Shown: positions 14,369-22,641 of the stretch, in pieces | Layout: each line of letters begins with the position of its first letter | How positions within the stretch are numbered: position 1 is the stretch's first letter | Assembly: GCA_964550165.1 (NCBI GenBank) | Contig: CAZJYC010000026.1 | Location: 1-31,893, forward strand | From: CAZJYC01 sp964550165 | Lineage (GTDB): Bacteria > Acidobacteriota > Aminicenantia > Aminicenantales > Aminicenantaceae | Reading direction: 5' to 3' | DNA: 31,893 bases | Translations under genes and position numbers: made by a program | Notes under the pieces: generated by a model | The model's database searches: none | What the model saw: only the letters and a program-made list of their open reading frames with translations | Told to the model about the DNA's origin: nothing

Positions 14369-14710
14369 ATGGATATTTCTCACGACGCTTATCTAAACCT
14401 TATGAAACATTTTTCTTTGATGCAGATGGTAAAATTCTCGCACGATCGCCACACTAAACATCTCTTTTTCGAAACTGAGAGGGTCAAGGCTCAAGTTATG
14501 GGATTGGAAGCAGGGCAGCAGATTCCACCCTGCCGGATGGACCATGACGTCATTTTTGTAGTCATGGAAGGAAAAGGAAAAATCGTCGTTGACAGCAAAG
14601 AGGAAGCGATAAAGGAATCCTCTTTTATTTTCGTCCCCAAAGAAAAAGAGACTCGTTCTCTCCAAGCGGAAACAAAAATGGTTGTGCTGGCAATTCAGGT
14701 GAAATCATAG
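14369..14710 (+). CDS. Small cupin-domain protein
   Basis: A 113-residue single-domain cupin. The two cupin motifs are visible: GQQIPPCRMDHDVIFVVMEGKGKIVV (G(X)5HXH-like but with only His in RMDHD) and ESSFIFVPKEKETRSLQ, which lacks the usual second His. The metal site is therefore incomplete or uses other ligands, such as Cys in PPCRMDH. It follows the SufB-like gene after 15 bases with an AGGAG site, so it is probably in the same transcript. Its role is unknown. Confidence 0.75.
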   Translation: MDISHDAYLNLMKHFSLMQMVKFSHDRHTKHLFFETERVKAQVMGLEAGQQIPPCRMDHDVIFVVMEGKGKIVVDSKEEAIKESSFIFVPKEKETRSLQAETKMVVLAIQVKS

Positions 14711-14714
14711 AGTT

Positions 14715-14834
14715 ATGTTTTTCGTATCGATTTGGATCTTGCTGGGCTTTGGATGGCGCTTATCCTGTCCTGTTCAGCATCGTTCTTATCAGCTACTTTC
14801 TCAGCTGCATAATGAAAGGGAGAAATCCAAATGA
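14715..14834 (+). pseudogene. Small membrane-peptide ORF, probably frameshifted
   Basis: ATG 14715 opens MFFVSIWILLGFG and ends at a TGA overlapping the next ATG. In another frame the same stretch reads GAYPVLFSIVLISYFLSCIM, a better membrane helix. The two together look like one small membrane protein broken by a frameshift near 14745-14755. No family recognised. Confidence 0.3.
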
Positions 14835-15334
14835 AAAAACCGAGACTCTGTAACCCGATTATTGTTTTGCTTTGCGCTGCGGTGTTATCGATGATGCTTG
14901 TCGTCAGTCAATCCTGCCGCAGCCGGAGCGAAGGCCAGGAGGCAAACTCGCCTGCAAATCAAACCGCGAAAGCCGAGACAGGCCCGGCCACAAATAATAA
15001 AGCCGGTGGAGAAGGCAAAGTTCTTGTCACCTTTGATCTCAACCTGGATTTCTCCAAGCACAAAGTGACATTCATCGAACTCGGGGCTGACCGGTGCATT
15101 CCCTGCCGGGCCATGCAGCCCATCATGAGGGAAATAGCTAAAGAATACGCGGGGAAAATACAGGTCGTGTTTTACGACGTCTGGAAAGATCCCCGGCCTG
15201 CCCGAAAATATGGTATTCAGCTCATCCCCACCCAGGTTTTTATCGATCAAAGCGGCAAAGAGATCTTCCGGCATGTCGGCTATTTCCCCAAAGAGGAAAT
15301 CCTGCAGATGCTTAAGGAAAAGGGAATCCTTTAA
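14831..15334 (+). CDS. Exported (probably lipid-anchored) thioredoxin
   Basis: A 167-residue thioredoxin-fold protein outside the cytosol. Residues 1-28 form a signal sequence; Cys29 in VVSQSCRSRSE may be lipidated, although the lipobox is non-canonical. A ~35-residue Asn/Ala/Gly-rich linker then leads to the thioredoxin domain. The active site is C89-I-P-C92 (ELGADRCIPCRAMQPIM), with VVFYDVWKDP and the cis-Pro loop LIPTQVFIDQSG following. It is immediately upstream of a CcdA-type membrane protein, its likely source of electrons. Together they would keep thiols reduced in the periplasm, perhaps for the efflux system or exported Cys proteins downstream. Confidence 0.88.
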   Translation: MKKPRLCNPIIVLLCAAVLSMMLVVSQSCRSRSEGQEANSPANQTAKAETGPATNNKAGGEGKVLVTFDLNLDFSKHKVTFIELGADRCIPCRAMQPIMREIAKEYAGKIQVVFYDVWKDPRPARKYGIQLIPTQVFIDQSGKEIFRHVGYFPKEEILQMLKEKGIL

Positions 15335-15345
15335 GCGGTTAAAAA

Positions 15346-16032
15346 ATGGAAAACCTTTTTGGTGACATCTCACAGCTTATCCAGCAGAATCCCTGGCTGG
15401 CGATCCTGGCCGTGTTCGTCGGAGGCGCGACGACGGCCTCGAACCCCTGCGTTCTGGCGATGATTCCCCTCCTAATCAGCGTTGTAGCCGGCACTGAGGC
15501 CGTGAACGTTAAGAAGTCTTTTGCCTTTTCCGCGATTTTTGTCCTCGGGCTTTCGATCACTTTCGCCACCCTCGGTCTGATCTCGGCTCTGATGGGGAGG
15601 ATGCTGGGGGATGTCGGAGCGTTCTGGAAGTATCTGGTGGCAGGAGTCTGTTTGATCATGGGGATTCACCTTCTGGGCCTTTTCAAATTTAATCTTAACC
15701 TTCCTCAACCCGTGAACATCAGGAAAGCAGGGCCGGTGGGAGCTTTCATGCTCGGACTTTTGTTCGGAGTTGTTTCCACGCCCTGCGCGGTGCCCATCCT
15801 GGCCGTGCTCCTCGCCTATGTCGCAAGCCGTGGAAACATCCTCTACGGCGGATTCCTGCTTCTTATTTTTGCGCTGGGCCATTCCGCCCTGATTTTAGTC
15901 GCCGGCACATCCATGGGCGCGGCGAAAAAATTGATCGAGTCAAAGGGCCTGCGCAAGACCAACCAGATTCTCCAGAAAATTGCCGGAGTCATCATCATTC
16001 TGGTCGGGGCCTATTTTCTATTCTGGATGTAG
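15346..16032 (+). CDS. CcdA/DsbD-type transmembrane thiol-electron carrier
   Basis: A 228-residue inner-membrane protein with about six membrane segments and the two family cysteines: Cys35 in ASNPCVLAMIPLL and Cys147 in VVSTPCAVPILAVL. CcdA proteins pass reducing equivalents from cytosolic thioredoxin to periplasmic thioredoxin-like partners. The FxxxHxxxL-like GHSALILVAG helix is also typical. It starts 11 bases after the exported thioredoxin stop, so the two form a natural pair. In a standard setting they would serve cytochrome c maturation; here no cytochrome genes are nearby and the neighbours are Fe-S and efflux genes. Confidence 0.92.
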   Translation: MENLFGDISQLIQQNPWLAILAVFVGGATTASNPCVLAMIPLLISVVAGTEAVNVKKSFAFSAIFVLGLSITFATLGLISALMGRMLGDVGAFWKYLVAGVCLIMGIHLLGLFKFNLNLPQPVNIRKAGPVGAFMLGLLFGVVSTPCAVPILAVLLAYVASRGNILYGGFLLLIFALGHSALILVAGTSMGAAKKLIESKGLRKTNQILQKIAGVIIILVGAYFLFWM

Positions 16033-16287
16033 GAGGTTTATGGAGGTTTTCAACTTCTGAGTCTCAAAAACAAAATGTGCCTGGGCATCAAGTGCCCTTA
16101 TATTCCTAAGAAAGGCGAAGACTAGAAGGAAACAGAAGATGTGCTGGGATTAAGAAGGAACTCAGAGACTTGATTCTGAAAGACGGCCTTGTCGTTTTCG
16201 CGGAACATAAATTATAGAAATCGCGATGAGTTAGAAAATGAAATTTGAAAACCTCAACGCTCGTTTACTATAAAGGAGAGTTTCAAT
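16033..16287. other. Spacer with coding debris
   Basis: No intact gene. ATG 16075 to TAG 16125 reads MCLGIKCPYIPKKGED, which resembles the C-terminal CP-x-(V/I)-P-x-K-x-x-ED segment of thioredoxin-type arsenate reductase. A later frame (16149-16217) reads IKKELRDLILKDGL then VVFAEHKL and stops. Both look like leftovers of real proteins. An AAAGGAG ribosome site (16272-16278) serves the next gene. Confidence 0.35.
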
Positions 16288-17055
16288 ACGAAAGGAAACT
16301 TTAAAATCTTATTTTTTCTGGCGCTTTTTGTATCAGTCACTTTAAATGGCAATTGGAAAATGCCGCAACACTCTGCTTATGCCGAATCCTCCCTGAAATC
16401 CTTTGATGCGGCCGTTAGAGAGAGTCGTCTGGAGATGAGGGCATTCTGCGGTCTTTTACAAGATCTCATGAAAAAACCTGATACCCAGAATTATCAGAAA
16501 TCCATTGATCATATTAGTATGGCTATCGCTCTATGGGAACGCGTTCAGCGGAATTTCCAGGAGGATCCTCCGGAGGAGTACAAAGACGACATTCGATTTA
16601 AGCAAAGGCTAATGGAGATTTTTTTAAATATGGAGGCGATGAAAGCGAATTTAGCCAATGGCTCATTCGAAAAATCTTTTAAGGTGTGCGCGCTCTCCTG
16701 CGAGCTTCTTGTCAAGATGCATGAAGAAAATGGAATTGTTGGCGCATCAGATCATCTTTTTCATCTGCGCAAACTTATGAAGTCATTGAAAACCGAGATG
16801 GTCAGTCAAGGAACCAATGTGGATCCCAGAACCATTTCCCAGCTTCAGGCACGCCTGGATCAAGTCCAGCTTTCTTCTTGCCCGGCCCCCGATGATCTCA
16901 TGCGGTGCAAGAATTTTATATCCACTATGAAGAAGGTAACGGCATCTTTTTATGATTTTGCCGTCGCCACGAAAAGGAAGGAATTGAAGGAAGCCGAGAC
17001 TCTTTTAGACCAGCTCATCACCCTCATCAATGAAGCTTATGGCCTGGCGATATAA
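16288..17055 (+). CDS. Exported helical protein of unknown function, apparently with an ACG start
   Basis: A predicted periplasmic helical protein with no recognised family. Annotation from ATG 16360 would give 231 residues starting inside a signal peptide. The frame extends upstream without a stop to 16249, and the codons from 16288 (ACG AAA GGA AAC...) encode KGNFKILFFLALFVSVTL, then a cleavage-like SAYA. AAGGAG sits 9 bases before the ACG and no ATG, GTG or TTG precedes ATG 16360. So the start is a rare ACG, a mutated ATG or a sequencing error. The mature part is a likely helical bundle with five cysteines (FCGLL, CALSC, SSC, MRC) and no heme motif. It sits between CcdA and the efflux operon. 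Confidence 0.65.
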   Translation, partial: TKGNFKILFFLALFVSVTLNGNWKMPQHSAYAESSLKSFDAAVRESRLEMRAFCGLLQDLMKKPDTQNYQKSIDHISMAIALWERVQRNFQEDPPEEYKDDIRFKQRLMEIFLNMEAMKANLANGSFEKSFKVCALSCELLVKMHEENGIVGASDHLFHLRKLMKSLKTEMVSQGTNVDPRTISQLQARLDQVQLSSCPAPDDLMRCKNFISTMKKVTASFYDFAVATKRKELKEAETLLDQLITLINEAYGLAI

Positions 17056-17098
17056 TTCTTGCGAACAAAAACAATGTCGGTGGAGGAGCGAATTTGAA

Positions 17099-18391
17099 AT
17101 GAAACAGATTACCCTTTTTATATTACTTTGCGTTATTTTTAGTTCCGCGGTTTCCGCACAGATGAAGCGGACAGAAATGGTTAGAATAACCCTGAAGCAG
17201 GCTATAGATGAAGCCCTGGCTAATAGCGACCTGCTGAAGAGGTCTCAATCTGAGGTCGAAAGTGCACAGGCGATGGTCCAGGAGGCGAAAGGGACTTTCT
17301 TGCCGTCTGTCAATGCCAGTTTTGATTACAATTATTTAGACATTATCCCTGGCTTTAAATCCGTAATTCTGGGAAATATCAGGCATGATCTATTCCCTCG
17401 CCTCGCCGTCACTCAGCCCCTGTTCACCGGAGGCAGACTTAAGCAGGCCAAAGAAAGCGCCGAGGCTGGGCTCGAATCTAAGCAATATGATTTAAGTGAT
17501 GATTGGTTGAATATAAAACTGGGAGTGACAATCCTTTATTATCGGCTCCTTTCTGTTGACAATGAAATCAAAATCCTTCAGGAGAACCGACGGCAGCTCG
17601 AAACCACGCATCAGTATTCCCGGCTTCTTGTTCAGGCCGGCCGCATGTCAGAACTCGAGCTCAATCGTCTGGAAGTGGAAATGGCGAATATAGATAGTCA
17701 GATTCTGAAAGCTCATAACGATTATCTTCTGGCTTCAAACGACCTGGGCGTGCTCCTGGGCCGGGATTCTCCGGCAACCTTTATCCCTCAGGAGGAATTG
17801 TCTCTCGAACCTCCTCCGATTAGGCAGGAAGATTTTCTGGAAACTGCCTTCGAAAAAAATCCTGTTTGGGCAAAATTCCAATGGGACGTTAAACAGGCAG
17901 AATCCGGGGTCCTTATACAAAAATCAGCCCGTCTCCCGCAGATATCGGCAACTGTATGGTACGGGTATGAATTCGGGCTGGAGTCCTTTTCCTTCGGCAA
18001 AAACAATCGATTTTTTGTCGGGATTTCGGCCCAGATGCCTCTTTTTACAGGCGGAGTGATTGATGCCAGAATTGCCTCCGCCGAATCCCAGGTGGAACAG
18101 CTTAAGTTCCAACAGGAATATTTCCGTAAGGCTCTTGAAGCTCAGGTTAAGAACCTCTCTTTGAGGCTGGATGAAATGAAACAGAGAATCGAGGTCCAGA
18201 AAAAGGCTGTCGAGCAAGCAGAAAAAAGCCACCGGCTAGCACTGATTGAGTACCAGGCTGGACGTCGGTCAAACACGGACCTCCTGGATATCCAGAAAAG
18301 CCTGCTCAACAGCCGGCTTCAATTAAACAAGGCTGTCGTTGAATACAACAATGTCAAGGCTCAGTTGCTCTTTGTCTTGGGAATACTTTGA
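17099..18391 (+). CDS. TolC-family outer-membrane efflux protein
   Basis: The outer-membrane channel of a tripartite efflux pump. ATG 17099, preceded by GGAGGAG, gives 430 residues with a signal peptide (MKQITLFILLCVIFSSAVSA). The two repeated OEP units are seen: ITLKQAIDEALANSDLL, followed by VTQPLFTGGRLKQAKESAEA, and again ISAQMPLFTGGVIDARIASA, each with the coiled helices typical of TolC. A longer in-frame start at 17030 would overlap the previous gene and is less likely. Its stop overlaps the adaptor start (TGATG), so channel, adaptor and pump form one operon. Confidence 0.93.
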   Translation: MKQITLFILLCVIFSSAVSAQMKRTEMVRITLKQAIDEALANSDLLKRSQSEVESAQAMVQEAKGTFLPSVNASFDYNYLDIIPGFKSVILGNIRHDLFPRLAVTQPLFTGGRLKQAKESAEAGLESKQYDLSDDWLNIKLGVTILYYRLLSVDNEIKILQENRRQLETTHQYSRLLVQAGRMSELELNRLEVEMANIDSQILKAHNDYLLASNDLGVLLGRDSPATFIPQEELSLEPPPIRQEDFLETAFEKNPVWAKFQWDVKQAESGVLIQKSARLPQISATVWYGYEFGLESFSFGKNNRFFVGISAQMPLFTGGVIDARIASAESQVEQLKFQQEYFRKALEAQVKNLSLRLDEMKQRIEVQKKAVEQAEKSHRLALIEYQAGRRSNTDLLDIQKSLLNSRLQLNKAVVEYNNVKAQLLFVLGIL

Positions 18392-19479
18392 TGCGCTTAG
18401 GACAGATCATGAAAAAAGTGTTGCTAATGAGACAGTTATTTAGCCTGGGAATTCTTTTAGCCTCATTACTCATCATTCCGGACTGTAGCAAAAAAGAAGA
18501 AGTGAAACCGCCCGGCCCGCCTAAGGCAAAGGTCGAAGCGAGGCTGGTGAGAGTCCATCCGATACAGCGGAGAAAAATGGTCGAACGGCTTGAGCTTCCG
18601 GGGACCATTCAACCGGAAAACGTCGCCAATATCCTCTCCACAGCCGAAGGGAAAATATCCGGGCTTTTAAAAAGGGAGGGCGATAAGGTTCAGAAGGATG
18701 AAGTTATGGCGTTCATCAGTTCCCTCGTGCGGGAAGATATCATCAATTCCGCTCGATTAATTTTGGAGAAAAAAAAGAAAGCTCTGGATCAAGAGCCCCA
18801 AAATCCAAGGCTTCAGGAAGAACACCGCCAAGCAGAGTTAGATTACGAATTTGCCTTACAGCAGTACAAAGAAATTCCAGTCACCAGTCCGATTTCCGGC
18901 GTCGTCTCCCAGCGTTGGGTAGACCTCGGGGATATGGTGCCAGCCAAAACCAGACTCTTTGAAATTCAAAGCGGCGAACGGTTGAAAGTGGACCTGCCGA
19001 TTTCAGAATTGGATATCGGAAAGCTGCGCCTAAAACAGATTGCGAGTGTTAAAGCGGACGCCTGCCCGGAGAGAATCTTTAGCGGAAAAATCCAGAGGAT
19101 TCATCCTCTTGTCGATGCTAAAACGAGAAACGGCATTGTCGAGATTGCCCTCGATGATTTCTGTCCTAACTTGAGAGCCGGAATGTTTGTCCGGGTGACG
19201 TTTGCTATCAGGACGATCGAAAAAGCTCTTGCCATTCCAGTGCCGGCCGTTATCGATCGACCCGAATACAGGATATGTTTTACTATCAAAGATGAAAAAG
19301 CCGAGGAGAGCGTCGTGAAAACAGGGCTGGAGGCCGACGGATGGGTGGAAATCTTGTCGGGTGTCTCAGAGGGGGATCTTGTTGTCATCGAAGGCCAGGA
19401 ACAATTGAAAACAGGAATGTCTGTCAAAATCCAGCCAGCCCAGGAGAAGCAGAAATCACCGCCAGGAGGTCATCCGTGA
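18391..19479 (+). CDS. RND efflux periplasmic adaptor (membrane fusion protein)
   Basis: The adaptor joining the inner-membrane RND pump to the TolC-type channel, 362 residues. A hydrophobic leader ends at Cys32 (LLIIPDCSKKEE), so it is probably a lipoprotein with an atypical lipobox. The biotinyl-lipoyl half-motifs are ENVANILSTAEGKISGLLK, followed by EGDKVQKDEVMAFIS, and VTSPISGVVSQRWVDLGDMV; a short hairpin helix (about residues 112-150) lies between them. The beta-barrel and membrane-proximal domains follow. ATG 18391 overlaps the previous stop; ATG 18409 is an alternative start. There are no His- or Met-rich stretches, so a copper or silver pump is not indicated. Confidence 0.92.
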   Translation: MRLGQIMKKVLLMRQLFSLGILLASLLIIPDCSKKEEVKPPGPPKAKVEARLVRVHPIQRRKMVERLELPGTIQPENVANILSTAEGKISGLLKREGDKVQKDEVMAFISSLVREDIINSARLILEKKKKALDQEPQNPRLQEEHRQAELDYEFALQQYKEIPVTSPISGVVSQRWVDLGDMVPAKTRLFEIQSGERLKVDLPISELDIGKLRLKQIASVKADACPERIFSGKIQRIHPLVDAKTRNGIVEIALDDFCPNLRAGMFVRVTFAIRTIEKALAIPVPAVIDRPEYRICFTIKDEKAEESVVKTGLEADGWVEILSGVSEGDLVVIEGQEQLKTGMSVKIQPAQEKQKSPPGGHP

Positions 19480-22400
19480 AACTGACTTCCGTTGTTATTC
19501 GTCGTCCTGTCGCTGCCCTGGCGCTTATGGCGACAGCCTTTGTGCTGGGTTTTTTTGGATACTTCAACTTGCCCACAGATTTTTTGCCCGATATCACCTA
19601 TCCCATGATCAGAGTTCATATTTACTGGCGAGGCGCCACTCCTGAGGAAATTAACGACAACATCGCCGAGCCGGTTGAGCGTGTTCTCAGCACCGTGGAT
19701 GACCTGGATTATTTAGAGTCCTCTTCAATAGAGGGCCAGTACACGTTGCGGGTGAATTTTGAGTACGGAACTGATGTTGACGTTGCCTATCAGGATGTGG
19801 TGGCGAAAATGGGGTTGGCCACCCGTCAGCTACCGCCTGATGTTGACCCTCCGGTGATGTTTAAAGCCGACCCCTCCCAATTGCCAGTCGTCCAGCTCGT
19901 CATCATGTCCGAAGGCCGCGATATGGTTAAATTGCGAACCTGGATCGAGAATGTCCTGCAGGATCAGTTTCTGGCGGTCAAGGGGGTAGCAGGGACGGAA
20001 ATTGCCGGAGGGCTAACGCGAGAAATAAGGGTCAACCTGGACCCGAAGCGACTGACTGCCTATGAGCTCACCTTGAGTCAGGTGATCAAGCGCCTGAACG
20101 AAGAAAACATCGAACATCTGGCCGGCCGGGTGATCGAAGAGAACCGCGAATTTATCGTCCGCACGACAGCAGAATTCCGGACGCTTGACGACATCCGTAA
20201 CGTCGTCGTCCTCAACGACGGAAAATCCATGGTCCGGCTGAAAGACCTGGCAAGCGTTGAGGACAGCCACGAAGATATCCGCTTGATCACCCGGTTCAAC
20301 GGCAAGCCGGCCATTAAGCTCAACATCCTAAAACAGGCCGACGCCAACACCGTGGAAGTAGCCAAGCGGATCAATGCGTTAATCCAAAAGATCAAAGAAA
20401 CCGCGCCTCCTGATATTACCTTTGACAGCATCGAGAACCAGGCTTCCTATATCGAGGGAGCCATTCGGGGGGTTCGCGATGCGGCGATCATGGCAATCTT
20501 TCTCGTGATCCTTGTGATTTTTCTCTTCCTCGGACGCTGGAGGCAGGTTCTGGTCATGCTGGTCGCCCTGCCTTTGACTGTTCTTTTCAATTTTTTCCTC
20601 ATGAAAATCGGCGGCTTTTCGATCAACATTTTTTCTCTGGGAGGGTTGGTCGTTGCCATGGGGGTTGTCCTGGATAATTCCATTGTCGTTATCGAAAACA
20701 TCGCCCGCTTTCAGAGAGAAAGGCAGGCTCAAAGGTTTGCTGGAACATCTGCTATAGAAGAAAGCGTGACCGTTAACGCCACATCAGAGGTCGCGCTGGC
20801 GGTCGTCGCTGCCACCTTAACCTTTCTTGCCCTCTTTACGCCTTTTCTCCTCATCCCCGGCTTGACCTCGCTTCTGTTCAAGGAGCTCATCCTCACGATC
20901 GCTGGAATCATCCTGACTTCGTTGCTGGTGGCTCTGACGGTAACACCCATGCTGGCCCATTTCCTGGTTGTCAGGCGGGAGACGAAAACAACTCGAGTCA
21001 GTCCCTTTGACCGCGTTGTGCTGAGTATCAATAAGGCTTACCGGAGGTTATTGAGCGGACTCCTCCGGTTCCGCTGGCCCGTAGTGAGTCTATTCGTCCT
21101 CGTTCTTGGAGCCAGTGCTTTCTTTTTTGGCAGAGTGGGCACAGAGTTTTTGCCAAAAATGGATGACGGCCGAGTCCTGATCAAGGTGATTCTTCCTACC
21201 GGGACGTCTGTTGAGCAGACGGATAGACTGCTGGCCGGGCTGGAGTCCATCGCCAAGGATGACCCGCAAGTGGAAAGGTACTTTACTCTTTCCGGTGGCA
21301 AGGTTTGGGGGCTTGTGACTTACGAGGTTGCCAACGAGGGGGAGGTCGACATCGAACTTGTGCCGAAAAGCAAAAGGCCGTTTTCCACACGGCAATACAT
21401 CGAAAAAATCCGGCCCTTGGCCATGAAACATGCCATTCCCGGCGCCAGGCTGGTTGTTAGCCAGCAAAAGATGAAAGGGATCCGCCAGGTGGGAGAATCG
21501 GATGTCGAAGTCAAGGTCAGGGGAATTGACCTGGCTCGGATCGATCAGATCGCCCAGCAGGTCGCATCGAGCCTGCAAAATATCAAGGGGTTGACCAACG
21601 TCAGAATCGGAACTCAAATCACAAAACCGGAATACCAGATCCAGGTTGACCGCCTGCGGCTGGCCGATATCGGACTTTCGACCCAGGCCGTCGCTGGTGC
21701 GGTCCGCAGCCTTGTCGACGGCCAGGTGGCGACTCAATTTCGGGAGGCCGGCGAGTACTACGATATCCGGGTCAGGATTCCTGAAACCGATATCCGTTCC
21801 CGTCAAGACATCGAAAACCTCTTCCTTGATGCTCCGGGAAACTTGAAAGTTCCCTTGCGCACAGTGGCCCAGGTCATCCCGCGGCTTGGACCGGTTGAAA
21901 TTTTGCGTGAAGACCAGATTCAGCAGATCATCGTCGCCAGCGATGTGACAGGTGGATTCAGTGTGGGGTCCATGGCTTCAGCCGTTAGCCATGCTCTGAG
22001 TGATATTCCTCTTCCTGAAGGGTATTCCCTGAATTTCGGCGGCCAGGTGTACTTGATGAAGGAAAGCCAGAGGACTTTAATGCAGATTATCCTTTTTGCC
22101 CTGTTCTTTGCTTATGTCATTCTGGCCATTCAATTCAATTCTTTTAAGCAGCCTTTCCTCATTCTCCTGGGAGTCCCTTTTGCGCTGGCCGGAGTCTTGG
22201 CTGCTTTATTGCTGACTGGATTTCCTGCCGGGGCAACCGTCCTTATCGGAGTTGTGATCATGAGCGGCGGCATCGCGACTCAGGGCGTGGTGATGATTTC
22301 TTTTATCAATGAAAAAAGGCAGCAAGGATTGCCTGTTCGCGAGGCTATTCTGGAAGCTGCTCCCTTGCGGATACGGCCCATTCTGATGACTCAAGCGACA

Positions 22401-22577
22401 ACCATGCTCGGGCTTTTGCCCCTGGCCATAAACTGGGGAGAGGGTGGAGACATGCTGCAGCCGATGGCTGTTGCAGTCATCGGCGGGTTGTTTTTTTCTC
22501 TTTTTGTGACTCTCCTGTTATTGCCAAACTTGTATTTTATTTTTGAGAAAAGAAAGAAAGATTCCGGCGCGAAGTGA
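19476..22577 (+). CDS. RND-family inner-membrane efflux pump
   Basis: The proton-driven pump of the tripartite system, 1033 residues, with about 12 membrane helices and two large periplasmic loops. It starts at GTG 19476, overlapping the adaptor stop and preceded by AGGAGG; the longer frame from 19341 only re-reads the adaptor. The N-terminus VKLTSVVIRRPVAALALMA and the loop LPTDFLPDITYPMI are family-typical. In helix 4, GVVLDNSIVVIEN has Asp400 and Asn401 where AcrB has Asp407-Asp408, so only one of the paired aspartates is kept. The C-terminal half repeats the fold (VGTEFLPKMDDGRVLIKV). The substrate is unknown; it does not carry the heavy-metal CzcA signature VDGAVVMVEN. Confidence 0.93.
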   Translation: MKLTSVVIRRPVAALALMATAFVLGFFGYFNLPTDFLPDITYPMIRVHIYWRGATPEEINDNIAEPVERVLSTVDDLDYLESSSIEGQYTLRVNFEYGTDVDVAYQDVVAKMGLATRQLPPDVDPPVMFKADPSQLPVVQLVIMSEGRDMVKLRTWIENVLQDQFLAVKGVAGTEIAGGLTREIRVNLDPKRLTAYELTLSQVIKRLNEENIEHLAGRVIEENREFIVRTTAEFRTLDDIRNVVVLNDGKSMVRLKDLASVEDSHEDIRLITRFNGKPAIKLNILKQADANTVEVAKRINALIQKIKETAPPDITFDSIENQASYIEGAIRGVRDAAIMAIFLVILVIFLFLGRWRQVLVMLVALPLTVLFNFFLMKIGGFSINIFSLGGLVVAMGVVLDNSIVVIENIARFQRERQAQRFAGTSAIEESVTVNATSEVALAVVAATLTFLALFTPFLLIPGLTSLLFKELILTIAGIILTSLLVALTVTPMLAHFLVVRRETKTTRVSPFDRVVLSINKAYRRLLSGLLRFRWPVVSLFVLVLGASAFFFGRVGTEFLPKMDDGRVLIKVILPTGTSVEQTDRLLAGLESIAKDDPQVERYFTLSGGKVWGLVTYEVANEGEVDIELVPKSKRPFSTRQYIEKIRPLAMKHAIPGARLVVSQQKMKGIRQVGESDVEVKVRGIDLARIDQIAQQVASSLQNIKGLTNVRIGTQITKPEYQIQVDRLRLADIGLSTQAVAGAVRSLVDGQVATQFREAGEYYDIRVRIPETDIRSRQDIENLFLDAPGNLKVPLRTVAQVIPRLGPVEILREDQIQQIIVASDVTGGFSVGSMASAVSHALSDIPLPEGYSLNFGGQVYLMKESQRTLMQIILFALFFAYVILAIQFNSFKQPFLILLGVPFALAGVLAALLLTGFPAGATVLIGVVIMSGGIATQGVVMISFINEKRQQGLPVREAILEAAPLRIRPILMTQATTMLGLLPLAINWGEGGDMLQPMAVAVIGGLFFSLFVTLLLLPNLYFIFEKRKKDSGAK

Positions 22578-22641
22578 TAATCCGGAAAACACGTGCTTAT
22601 GGGATGATGTCCTTATACTGTTTTCAAAAAAGGAGGAGATG

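Noticed and set aside
19341..19475. Longer N-terminus for the RND pump
   Set aside because: Those codons are the adaptor gene in another frame; GTG 19476 has AGGAGG and gives the standard RND start.
21090..21806. 238-codon minus-strand frame inside the RND gene
   Set aside because: It is the shadow of a long, G+C-rich coding region; the plus-strand RND protein is continuous and conserved through it.
18391..22577. Heavy-metal (Czc/Cus) efflux pump
   Set aside because: The pump lacks the CzcA-type VDGAVVMVEN motif and the adaptor has no Met- or His-rich metal site.
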